Shown one piece after another: positions 1 to 4,968 of a stretch of 5,516 bases of DNA. Location: positions 1 to 5,516 of the forward strand of contig JAJGAH010000191.1 of the NCBI GenBank assembly GCA_020844525.1, written 5' to 3'. This DNA is from Eubacterium sp. (GTDB lineage: Bacteria > Bacillota > Clostridia > Lachnospirales > Lachnospiraceae). The first letter of the stretch is position 1. The number at the start of each line of letters is the position of its first letter. Made by a program: the position numbers and the translations under genes. The notes under the pieces are model-generated. The model was not told where the DNA came from, did not search any database, and worked only from the letters and a program-made list of their open reading frames with translations.

Positions 1-213
1 CGGATGCTCCTGGGGTGAAATTTCCATCAGGGCAGCTGTATTCCTGTTTTTATATAAAATCGCCTTCGCGCTCACCATTTCTGTACAGACGAGTCCAGCC
101 CCCTGTTCATGGCATAATACACGAAATGGCAGGTCTGTTACGCCTGCCATCGGTCCGAGCACTACCGGCCTGGATATCAAAACACTGCCGATCTTCAACG
201 GTTTCAGCTTCAT
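1..213 (-). CDS. dusB: tRNA-dihydrouridine synthase, N-terminal 71 residues (cut by window edge)
   Basis: The frame starts at ATG 213-211 and stays open to the window edge, giving 71 residues. Dus enzymes are cytoplasmic flavoproteins that use FMN and NADPH to reduce uridines in the tRNA D-loop. The N-terminal FMN-barrel signature is visible: P-M-A-G-V-T-D-L-P-F-R at residues 21-31, then the family-typical C-T-E-M-V-S-A-K-A at 43-51. The more usual A-P-M-A-G is G-P-M-A-G here. The catalytic cysteine and the C-terminal helical domain lie outside the window. The ATG overlaps the stop of the preceding gene as ATGA (213-210), and a GGAGG at 220-224 sits 6 bases upstream, so translation is probably coupled to that gene. 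The subfamily (DusB-like rather than another Dus) is inferred from the opening residues and from the birA-side neighbourhood familiar in Clostridia. Confidence 0.93.
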   Translation of the reverse strand, partial: MKLKPLKIGSVLISRPVVLGPMAGVTDLPFRVLCHEQGAGLVCTEMVSAKAILYKNRNTAALMEISPQEHP

Positions 214-551
214 GCGTTTCCTCCACCGGCAAATACCTTATAGAATAGTTCCATAGATTCAAAAAGCTCCTGCTTCTCTTCACGCAGCTTTTTGACCGCC
301 AGTCCCGCTCCGATATCATCATACATGGCATCTGAAGGCTCTGCCTCCGTGCGGATTTCCAGATTCCCATCCTTGTCAAATTCCAGCACAATAATTCCGC
401 CGCACTGTTCCGTAAATGTAACGCAGGTAATCTGCAGTTCATCACGTATTTTCTGTGGCAGAATAGAAAAGCTGTCATTGAAGTAATATTTTTTGTCGTA
501 ATAATTTGCGCCACAGAGCACAATATTATCGTTTTTGTCCCGATCGTTCAT
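210..551 (-). CDS. Conserved hypothetical protein, 113 aa (DUF6145-like), coupled to dusB
   Basis: This is an acidic 113-residue protein of unknown function. From memory it resembles the small Lachnospiraceae family named DUF6145, but that name is a recollection, not a search result. There is no signal peptide and no membrane segment, so it should be cytoplasmic. Visible pattern: N-I-V-L-C-G-A-N near the start (9-16), a K-K-Y-Y-F-N segment (20-25), a central beta-rich part with C-G-G-I-I-V-L-E-F (50-58) followed by D-G-N-L-E-I-R, and a C-terminal charged helix (about 85-107) ending in L-F-Y-K-V-F. Two cysteines (43 and 50) lie close together but form no recognisable metal site. The start ATG (551-549) has an AGGA 9 bases upstream. 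The TGA stop (212-210) overlaps the dusB start by four bases, which suggests co-translation with dusB. That points to, but does not prove, a tRNA-related role. Confidence 0.88.
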   Translation of the reverse strand: MNDRDKNDNIVLCGANYYDKKYYFNDSFSILPQKIRDELQITCVTFTEQCGGIIVLEFDKDGNLEIRTEAEPSDAMYDDIGAGLAVKKLREEKQELFESMELFYKVFAGGGNA

Positions 552-682
552 TATTTATCATCCTGTTCCAGGTTCAGAAGCCATCTTTATCCGATATAAT
601 ACTGCCAGAGTCAGCCGGAAAGTGCATAATCAGATATCTGCCACCAGTCAAAAGGCAAGCGATCATGCCGCCCGGTCTGTCA
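552..682 (-). other. Intergenic gap between birA and the hypothetical gene
   Basis: These 131 bases hold no gene I can support. A 38-codon open frame runs from ATG 690-688, inside the birA end, to a TGA at 576-574; it has an AGGGG about 11 bases upstream of its ATG but resembles no known protein. A weak promoter-like pair is present on the minus strand: TTGACT (646-651) and TATGCA (623-628) spaced by 17 bases, where only the -35 box is good. I see no strong terminator, so read-through from birA into the next gene is the simplest reading. Confidence 0.5.
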
Positions 683-1498
683 TCATACATAACCGTATAT
701 TCCCCTGACGGAAACCTCTCCGGCAAAGATCTTCTCAACCTTTCCGTTATCCTCCCGCTGTACCAGCAGTCTGCCCATCCTGTCAATTCCCGTCGCAAGC
801 CCGTTAAAGGGATTCTCGGGCAGCAGCACCCGCACCATCTTCCCGCGGTTGGCGAGAATGCTCTGGTACTGGTCCATGATGCCGGTGAGATCACCGGTCT
901 GCAGAAAAATCCTGTAATACCTGTCAAAATAATTCAGAATTTCAGCAGTGACCAGGTCACGGTCATATCTCTTTCCGGTCAGCAGATACATTGATGTTGC
1001 TTTATCCGCAAGCTCTTCGGAAAAATGATCCACATTGACATTCACGCCGATCCCGGGAACAATAAACTTTCCATCCGCTCCCATCTCGGTCAGGATGCCG
1101 CAAAGCTTTCTGCCATCGCAGACCACATCATTCGGCCACTTGATACTGGTTTCAATATCCGATACCGCGCGAATCCCCTCCGCCGCCGCAAGCCCCAGAA
1201 CCAGTGTGACCATCGGCACCCTGGAAAGCTCAATCTGCGGGCGAAGCACCATGCTCATGGCAATAGACGTTCCTTCCGGAGACCCCCAGGCTCTTCCCCT
1301 GCTCCCCTTTCCTGCCGTCTGGGTGTCAGCAAGATAGACGCTGCCCTCAGGAGCCCCGCCGGCGGCCTCGCACTTTGCCCAGTTATTCGTAGAATCAAGA
1401 GACTCCTTGTAATGAAGGGTCCAGTTATCCGTCTTCAGATTCTGACGGATATGTGCAGCATTCAGATAATTACTGATCTGTTCTTCCAAAATTTCCAC
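683..1498 (-). CDS. birA: Biotin--[acetyl-CoA-carboxylase] ligase, monofunctional (no HTH domain)
   Basis: Biotin protein ligase makes biotinyl-5'-AMP from biotin and ATP and transfers biotin to the carrier lysine of biotin-dependent carboxylases in the cytoplasm. From the GTG start it has 271 residues. Visible motifs: D-S-T-N (35-38); the biotin/adenylate loop A-G-K-G-S-R-G-R (62-69; E. coli has A-G-R-G-R-R-G-R); K-W-P-N-D-V (120-125); and G-R-K-L-C-G-I-L-T-E (129-138), whose lysine matches the catalytic lysine of the family. The SH3-like C-terminal domain spans about 215-271 and ends with G-E-V-S-V-R-G-I-Y-G. The winged-helix DNA-binding domain of bifunctional BirA is absent and only 63 bases separate this start from the argF stop, so the enzyme should not act as the biotin repressor. 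The GTG start is chosen over TTG at 1525 because AGGAGAAGG lies 9 bases before it and no ribosome site precedes the TTG. It probably shares the argF transcript. Confidence 0.95.
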   Translation of the reverse strand: MEILEEQISNYLNAAHIRQNLKTDNWTLHYKESLDSTNNWAKCEAAGGAPEGSVYLADTQTAGKGSRGRAWGSPEGTSIAMSMVLRPQIELSRVPMVTLVLGLAAAEGIRAVSDIETSIKWPNDVVCDGRKLCGILTEMGADGKFIVPGIGVNVNVDHFSEELADKATSMYLLTGKRYDRDLVTAEILNYFDRYYRIFLQTGDLTGIMDQYQSILANRGKMVRVLLPENPFNGLATGIDRMGRLLVQREDNGKVEKIFAGEVSVRGIYGYV

Positions 1499-1507
1499 TC
1501 CGTTTGT

Positions 1508-1516
1508 CCTTCTCCT
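1508..1516 (-). promoter_or_regulatory. Ribosome binding site fixing the birA GTG start
   Basis: The minus strand reads AGGAGAAGG, followed by a 9-base spacer and GTG at 1498-1496. The site lies downstream of the TTG that would begin the longest open frame, so it selects the shorter protein. Confidence 0.75.
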
Positions 1517-1561
1517 GCAGCGCAATCTATTATAAGAATGCCGCAGCTGTCAGAAGAAATA

Positions 1562-2566
1562 TTACAGAAGATTGCGGTCCGCACCCAGTGTGGCTGCCAT
1601 GACCGCCTTGATGGTATGCATACGGTTTTCCGCCTCATCAAATACCAGTGACTGCGGAGATTCAAATACCTCGTCTGTCACCTCCATGTCGTCCAGTCCG
1701 TACTTGTCATGGATCTGTCTTCCAATCTTAGTACCCAGGTCATGGAAGGAAGGCAGGCAATGCAGGAAAATTGCATCCGGACCGGCCATCTGCATCACTT
1801 CGCTTGTCACCTTATAGGGTGTCAGGTCCCTGATTCTCTCAGCCCAGACATCATCCGGCTCACCCATGGACACCCACACATCTGTGCAAACAACATCCGC
1901 GTCCCTTACTCCCACGTTGATATTTTCCGTCAGCGTGACAGATCCGCCGTTTTCCTCCGCCCACTTTTCACACTGGGACACAAGCTTGGCGTCCGGGAAA
2001 TATTTCTCCGGTGCACAGGCAACATACTTCATCCCGAGCTTTGCACATACAACCATATAGGAATTCCCCATATTGTAACGCGCATCGCCGAGATAGGCGA
2101 GCTTCAGCCCCTTCAGTTTTCCAAAATGTTCACGAATCGTCAGCATATCGGCGAGCATCTGTGTCGGATGATATTCATTGGTCAGACCGTTCCACACAGG
2201 TACTCCTGCATATTTGGCCAGTTCCTCGACAATTTCCTGACCAAAGCCCCGGTATTCGATTCCTTCAAACATACGGCCGAGTACCCGGGCGGTGTCTGCA
2301 ATGCTCTCCTTCTTTCCGATCTGGGACCCTGATGGGTCAAGGTATGTCGTTCCCATCCCGAGATCATGCGCCGCAACCTCAAATGCACACCTGGTCCGTG
2401 TGCTGGTCTTTTCAAAAATCAGCGCCACATTTTTCCCGCGGAGTGTATCAACCTGAACGCCTCTTTTTTTCTTCTCCTTATACTTCTCTGAAAGGTCAAG
2501 CAGATAAGTAATCTCCTCCGGTGTAAAGTCCTTAAGCGTCAGAAAATTGCGTCCTTGTAAATTCAT
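1562..2566 (-). CDS. argF: Ornithine carbamoyltransferase
   Basis: OTCase joins carbamoyl phosphate and ornithine to give citrulline and phosphate in the cytoplasm; it is normally a trimer or a higher oligomer of trimers. The 334-residue product matches the usual length of the long ArgI/ArcB-like clade. Visible motifs: carbamoyl-phosphate loop S-T-R-T-R (55-59) inside [20 protein letters not shown] (79-88), H-P-T-Q (133-136), the ornithine-domain segment [10 protein letters not shown] (160-169), D-V-W-V-S-M-G-E (229-236), and the catalytic-cysteine motif H-C-L-P-S-F-H-D (269-276). E. coli has H-C-L-P-A-F-H-D and D-A-R-N-N-M-G-N-S. The C-terminus carries [12 protein letters not shown]. The start is ATG 2566, with AGGAGG 9 bases upstream, not the TTG at 2596 that opens the longest frame. 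It is first in an apparent unit with birA. No other arginine gene is in the window, so a biosynthetic rather than catabolic (arcB) role is an inference. Confidence 0.97.
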   Translation of the reverse strand: MNLQGRNFLTLKDFTPEEITYLLDLSEKYKEKKKRGVQVDTLRGKNVALIFEKTSTRTRCAFEVAAHDLGMGTTYLDPSGSQIGKKESIADTARVLGRMFEGIEYRGFGQEIVEELAKYAGVPVWNGLTNEYHPTQMLADMLTIREHFGKLKGLKLAYLGDARYNMGNSYMVVCAKLGMKYVACAPEKYFPDAKLVSQCEKWAEENGGSVTLTENINVGVRDADVVCTDVWVSMGEPDDVWAERIRDLTPYKVTSEVMQMAGPDAIFLHCLPSFHDLGTKIGRQIHDKYGLDDMEVTDEVFESPQSLVFDEAENRMHTIKAVMAATLGADRNLL

Positions 2567-2575
2567 CTCAATCTC

Positions 2576-2581
2576 CCTCCT
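2576..2581 (-). promoter_or_regulatory. Ribosome binding site fixing the argF ATG start
   Basis: AGGAGG on the minus strand lies 9 bases before ATG 2566-2564. It excludes the upstream in-frame TTG (2596) as the main start, and the chosen N-terminus matches the usual OTCase beginning. Confidence 0.85.
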
Positions 2582-2641
2582 GGTCAAAACGGGCAAAATA
2601 CAAATGCCGGCTTCTGTCAGATTTGCCGTACAGTTGTCTTG

Positions 2642-2670
2642 ATTCTACATCATTTCCCCTGAAATAACAA
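2642..2670 (-). promoter_or_regulatory. Probable sigma-70-type promoter of the argF unit
   Basis: On the minus strand a TTGTTA -35 box (2665-2670) is followed after 17 bases by a TAGAAT -10 box (2642-2647). Transcription would start near 2635, giving a leader of roughly 68 bases before argF. The -35 box falls inside the U-tract of the preceding gene's terminator. I did not find a convincing ArgR operator, so regulation by arginine is not shown by the sequence. Confidence 0.6.
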
Positions 2671-2694
2671 GAAAGGAGCGGTCGAAACCGCTCC
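2661..2694 (-). terminator. Rho-independent terminator after the SH3/hydrolase gene
   Basis: On the minus strand GGAGCGGT (2694-2687) pairs perfectly with ACCGCTCC (2682-2675) around a TTCG tetraloop, the stable UUCG type. A T-rich tail (TTTCTTGTTATTTC, 2674-2661) follows. It lies 72 bases after the hydrolase stop and ahead of the argF leader, so it closes the hydrolase transcript. Confidence 0.9.
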
Positions 2695-2766
2695 CTGAAT
2701 AAAGAGGACAAATCATGCAATGCTGACTGTTCTCACGGAAAATTCTGCAGCCGGATTGATCCGTCA

Positions 2767-3738
2767 TCAATAAAATGTCTGATTTCCGATCGTCAGACCG
2801 CTGCCGCCGCCCGCATGGAAGTAAAGGCAGCTGCCGACAGGATTGGAGCCCTGCAGGGCATCCTCCGCTGCCGCATAACATTCCGCATCTACACCGGATG
2901 CCAGCGTACTGGCAAGTGCACCGGACGACGCCGGTGTGAACTGGCCGCTCTGATAAATCACTTCAGAAATCGTATTTGGAAAAGCGGAGCTGTTGACGCG
3001 ATTGAGTACAACCGCTCCCACCGCTACCTTGCCGGTATAGCTTTCTCCGCCTGCCTCGCAATGAATCAGTGCGGCAAGCAGCTGTACCTCATCATCTGAG
3101 AACTGAGAATCCACGGTATCTGCTGTGGTATCCGTTGTGATGCCCGTAGAAGTCTCAAACGCCTCAAGGGTCTGTGCATCATGCATGTCGGCATTAATAG
3201 ATACTGCCGATGTCGCAATATATCCGGTCTGACCAGCCGCCGTAACCTTGAACCAGCCCTGGTCCGCACTGATCAGGGTGACACCAGCCTTATCTTCCAG
3301 TGTCAGAACTACACTGCTGTCGGTGCTCTCCTGTGCATACATCGGCGTGCCTTCCCCGATTACCGTCCCATACACAGTATTCTCCGAAAGATACTCCGCC
3401 TCTGCCTGGCCCCCGGTAACCAGCAGATCAGAACGGACATACCCTTCAACATTTCCGGAGGAAATCTTGGTCCAGCCGTTTTTCTCGCCTTCCACCGTCA
3501 CCAGTGCACCGGAGGTCAGAACCCCGACACAGGACCCGGAAGAATCTGCTTCACTCCGAACAAGGGCATATCCATCCGTGCTGCTCAGGTCTGCGACTGC
3601 TTTATCAGACCAGTTATTCGTATCAAAGGGATTGTTATATACAGCTGCATTCGTGTCTGCATAAACCGGTGCTGCCATAACCGCAGACAGGGTAAAAATA
3701 CATCCTGCAACAGTCATAGCCATCTTTTTATTCCTCAT
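2767..3738 (-). CDS. Secreted cell wall hydrolase: two SH3 domains plus SleB-type Hydrolase_2 domain
   Basis: This 323-residue protein begins with a signal peptide: M-R-N-K-K, a hydrophobic core, and a likely signal-peptidase I site after P-V-Y-A (24-27). Two bacterial SH3 domains follow, at about 57-107 and 124-181, each with the G-W-x-K-(I/V) and G-Y-(V/I) pattern; such domains usually bind peptidoglycan. A Thr/Asp-rich linker (about 190-213) leads to a SleB-like domain (about 214-323). It shows H-C-E-A-G-G-E-S-Y-T-G-K-V-A-V (226-240), whose first glutamate (228) is the expected catalytic acid, then V-L-N-R-V and F-P-N-T-I-S-E-V-I-Y-Q. Related SleB/CwlJ domains cut cortex or wall glycan. 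With SH3 domains and no other spore gene nearby, either vegetative wall remodelling or a germination role is possible. Start ATG 3738 is chosen because AAGGAGGA lies just upstream and it begins the signal peptide; the longer frame to 3780 has no such site. Two tandem TGA stops end it. It appears monocistronic. Confidence 0.93.
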   Translation of the reverse strand: MRNKKMAMTVAGCIFTLSAVMAAPVYADTNAAVYNNPFDTNNWSDKAVADLSSTDGYALVRSEADSSGSCVGVLTSGALVTVEGEKNGWTKISSGNVEGYVRSDLLVTGGQAEAEYLSENTVYGTVIGEGTPMYAQESTDSSVVLTLEDKAGVTLISADQGWFKVTAAGQTGYIATSAVSINADMHDAQTLEAFETSTGITTDTTADTVDSQFSDDEVQLLAALIHCEAGGESYTGKVAVGAVVLNRVNSSAFPNTISEVIYQSGQFTPASSGALASTLASGVDAECYAAAEDALQGSNPVGSCLYFHAGGGSGLTIGNQTFY

Positions 3739-3743
3739 AAAAA

Positions 3744-3751
3744 TCCTCCTT
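3744..3751 (-). promoter_or_regulatory. Ribosome binding site of the SH3/hydrolase gene
   Basis: AAGGAGGA on the minus strand has its AGGAGG core 6 bases before ATG 3738-3736. It fixes the start at the beginning of the signal peptide rather than at the longer frame's first codon. Confidence 0.88.
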
Positions 3752-3762
3752 GTAAAACAGGC

Positions 3763-3822
3763 ACTTTGAATCGATCGCACTCCGTAAACCAGCTCCCCTC
3801 ATTCACGCTTCGGCTTCAAAGT
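3763..3822 (-). promoter_or_regulatory. Candidate structured leader RNA upstream of the SH3/hydrolase gene
   Basis: On the minus strand ACTTTGAA (3822-3815) pairs perfectly with TTCAAAGT (3770-3763), closing a 60-base element. Inside it, CGTGAAT (3807-3801) can pair with GTTTACG (3789-3783), allowing two G-U pairs, around an 11-base purine-rich loop (GAGGGGAGCTG). Asymmetric internal loops (GCCGAAG on the 5' side) remain unpaired. The element lies inside the transcribed leader, 11 bases from the ribosome binding site. GCCGAA followed by GGGGA recalls part of the c-di-AMP (ydaO) riboswitch, a class often placed before wall hydrolases, but I cannot find that class's distal conserved GACAGCUAAC segment. 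The class is therefore unassigned, and the fold was drawn by eye. Confidence 0.4.
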
Positions 3823-3891
3823 AAAAGTAAAATTGCAATTATTTCAAATATGTTAACATTTGTTACATAAATGATTAATTACAGGTTCGAA

Positions 3892-3920
3892 ATTATAGCA
3901 TCGCAGACTATGCCTGTCAA
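3892..3920 (-). promoter_or_regulatory. Consensus sigma-70/sigma-A promoter of the SH3/hydrolase gene
   Basis: The minus strand has a perfect TTGACA (3915-3920), a 17-base spacer and a perfect TATAAT (3892-3897), with a TGC extension directly before the -10 box. The expected start is near 3885, giving a leader of about 147 bases. A/T-rich tracts upstream (about 3943-3980) could act as an UP element. The match is to the housekeeping sigma factor, which argues for vegetative rather than strictly spore-stage expression. Confidence 0.9.
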
Positions 3921-4064
3921 GTTTTACAGACCATAGGAGGAAAAATTATCAAATATATCACTTATTTTTTATGGTTTTTTCAGAATTAAGCTGGGAATAA
4001 AAAAGCTGATTATCACTTTTCAGAACCAGACAGACTAGAAAAGACCTGTCTATCACATTAAATG
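3921..4064 (-). other. AT-rich intergenic stretch upstream of the hydrolase promoter
   Basis: No gene is visible in these 144 bases, which are clearly richer in A and T than the flanking genes. On the minus strand AGACAG and CTGTCT (within about 4029-4052) can form a 6-bp stem with a 12-base loop, and a run of seven T follows further on (about 4001-4007). This could be a weak secondary terminator behind the main one, but the T-run is not adjacent to the stem, so I give it little weight. Confidence 0.4.
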
Positions 4065-4065
4065 C

Positions 4066-4116
4066 AAATTATAAAAATTGAGACTGCCACATCTGATGCG
4101 ATGTGACAGTCTCAAT
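4066..4116 (-). terminator. Rho-independent terminator of the pfkA-methyltransferase unit
   Basis: On the minus strand ATTGAGACTG (4116-4107) pairs with CAGTCTCAAT (4086-4077). After one mismatch, CACATC (4105-4100) pairs with GATGTG (4093-4088) around a 6-base loop. The 16-bp interrupted stem is followed by a T-rich run (TTTTTATAATTT). It lies 54 bases after the methyltransferase stop. The plus-strand side lacks a T-tract, so it should act in the minus direction only. Confidence 0.9.
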
Positions 4117-4170
4117 GATAAGCCGGTATAATGATAATACTGACAAGATTTTATAAAATTTCAAGAAAAA

Positions 4171-4962
4171 TCAGGTCTTTTCCCGCTCTGCCCTCTGATC
4201 ATGCGCCGCATACATCAGAAGCGCAGAGGCCACGGCAGCATTCAGGGACTCCACCTTTCCTTCCATCGGAATCCGGATCCGGACATCTGCCTTCCCGGAA
4301 AGGGTATCGCTGAGACCGTTTCCCTCATTTCCGATCAGAAACGCAGTGCCCTCCATATAGGACTCGCCCCGATAGGTATTGGTTCCTTCCAGATGTGAGG
4401 CGAAGATTCTGATCTGTCTCTGCTTCAGCCAGTCACAGACCTCTGAAAGGTTCTCCTCCCTGCGGAAGGGAACACGGTAGATAGAACCCATCGTAGAGCG
4501 GATCACCTTTGGTGCAAAAACATCAGCCGTCCTGCTGCTGAGAAAGATTCCCGTTACGCCCGCACCCTCGGCTGTGCGCAAAATCGTACCGACATTGCCG
4601 GGATCCTGTACATCCTCGAGCACCAGAACCAACGGCTTCCTGTGCCCGTCCCCGAGCAGCTGTTCTCTGGTATAGGAAGGCATTCTGGCAATTGTCAGAA
4701 TACCCTGCGGGCTTTTCGTGTCGCACATCTTCTCGAAGACACTGTCAGATACCACCTCGAAATCAGTGTCTTCTAACAGATCCGCAGCGTGATCCACAGC
4801 AAAGGCTTCCGATACAAATACCCTTTCCCGAAGCTCCTTTGGCGTCTCCCCGAAGAGCTTAAGCCCCTCAGCCACGAAACAGCCTTCCTCTCTGCGGGCC
4901 CTGGCCTTCGTATTCAGCTGAACGACACGCCTGACCTGAGCATTTGATGCACTGGTTATCAT
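4171..4962 (-). CDS. SpoU/TrmH-family RNA 2'-O-methyltransferase
   Basis: This 263-residue protein belongs to the SPOUT superfamily of knotted methyltransferases, which transfer a methyl group from S-adenosylmethionine to a ribose 2'-OH of tRNA or rRNA. The N-terminal part (about 1-95) is the L30e-like substrate-binding domain, with R-R-E-E-G-C-F-V-A-E-G (23-33). The catalytic SpoU domain (about 110-252) carries all three motifs: D-P-G-N-V-G-T-I-L-R-T-A (120-131, with the catalytic Asn and Arg), L-I-G-N-E-G-N-G-L-S (209-218), and I-P-M-E-G-K-V-E-S-L-N-A-A-V-A (231-245), which form the trefoil knot and cofactor pocket. It most resembles the uncharacterised YsgA/RlmB-like group; the exact nucleotide target cannot be read from the sequence, so no symbol is given. 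The ATG lies 6 bases after the pfkA stop and lacks a clear ribosome site, so translational coupling with pfkA is likely. A terminator follows its stop. Confidence 0.94.
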   Translation of the reverse strand: MITSASNAQVRRVVQLNTKARARREEGCFVAEGLKLFGETPKELRERVFVSEAFAVDHAADLLEDTDFEVVSDSVFEKMCDTKSPQGILTIARMPSYTREQLLGDGHRKPLVLVLEDVQDPGNVGTILRTAEGAGVTGIFLSSRTADVFAPKVIRSTMGSIYRVPFRREENLSEVCDWLKQRQIRIFASHLEGTNTYRGESYMEGTAFLIGNEGNGLSDTLSGKADVRIRIPMEGKVESLNAAVASALLMYAAHDQRAEREKT

Positions 4963-4968
4963 GGCAGA

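Noticed and set aside
1529..1534. Perfect TATAAT between argF and birA on the minus strand
   Set aside because: No credible -35 box lies 16-18 bases upstream, so an internal birA promoter is not supported.
1025..1651. 208-codon plus-strand open frame opposite birA and the argF end
   Set aside because: It spans two well-supported minus-strand genes and their junction, and its translation looks like a shadow.
1709..2332. 207-codon plus-strand open frame opposite argF
   Set aside because: It lies wholly within argF, whose protein carries every OTCase motif; the plus-strand translation shows no recognisable domain.
3700..3711. Lipobox-like V-A-G-C in the hydrolase signal peptide (residues 10-13)
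   Set aside because: The cysteine comes too early, with only a seven-residue hydrophobic stretch before it, and the hydrophobic core continues to a good signal-peptidase I site after P-V-Y-A.
3739..3822. Assignment of the hydrolase leader to the ydaO (c-di-AMP) riboswitch
   Set aside because: Only GCCGAA and GGGGA pieces are present; the second half of the class, including GACAGCUAAC, is not found and the element is much shorter than usual.
3181..3870. 229-codon plus-strand open frame opposite the SH3/hydrolase gene
   Set aside because: It mirrors the hydrolase coding strand and resembles no protein family. The minus-strand product has a signal peptide, two SH3 domains and a SleB domain.
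3934..3990. Plus-strand AGGAGG followed by an ATG and a short frame
   Set aside because: The ATG is far beyond normal spacing from the AGGAGG and the frame ends after nine codons.
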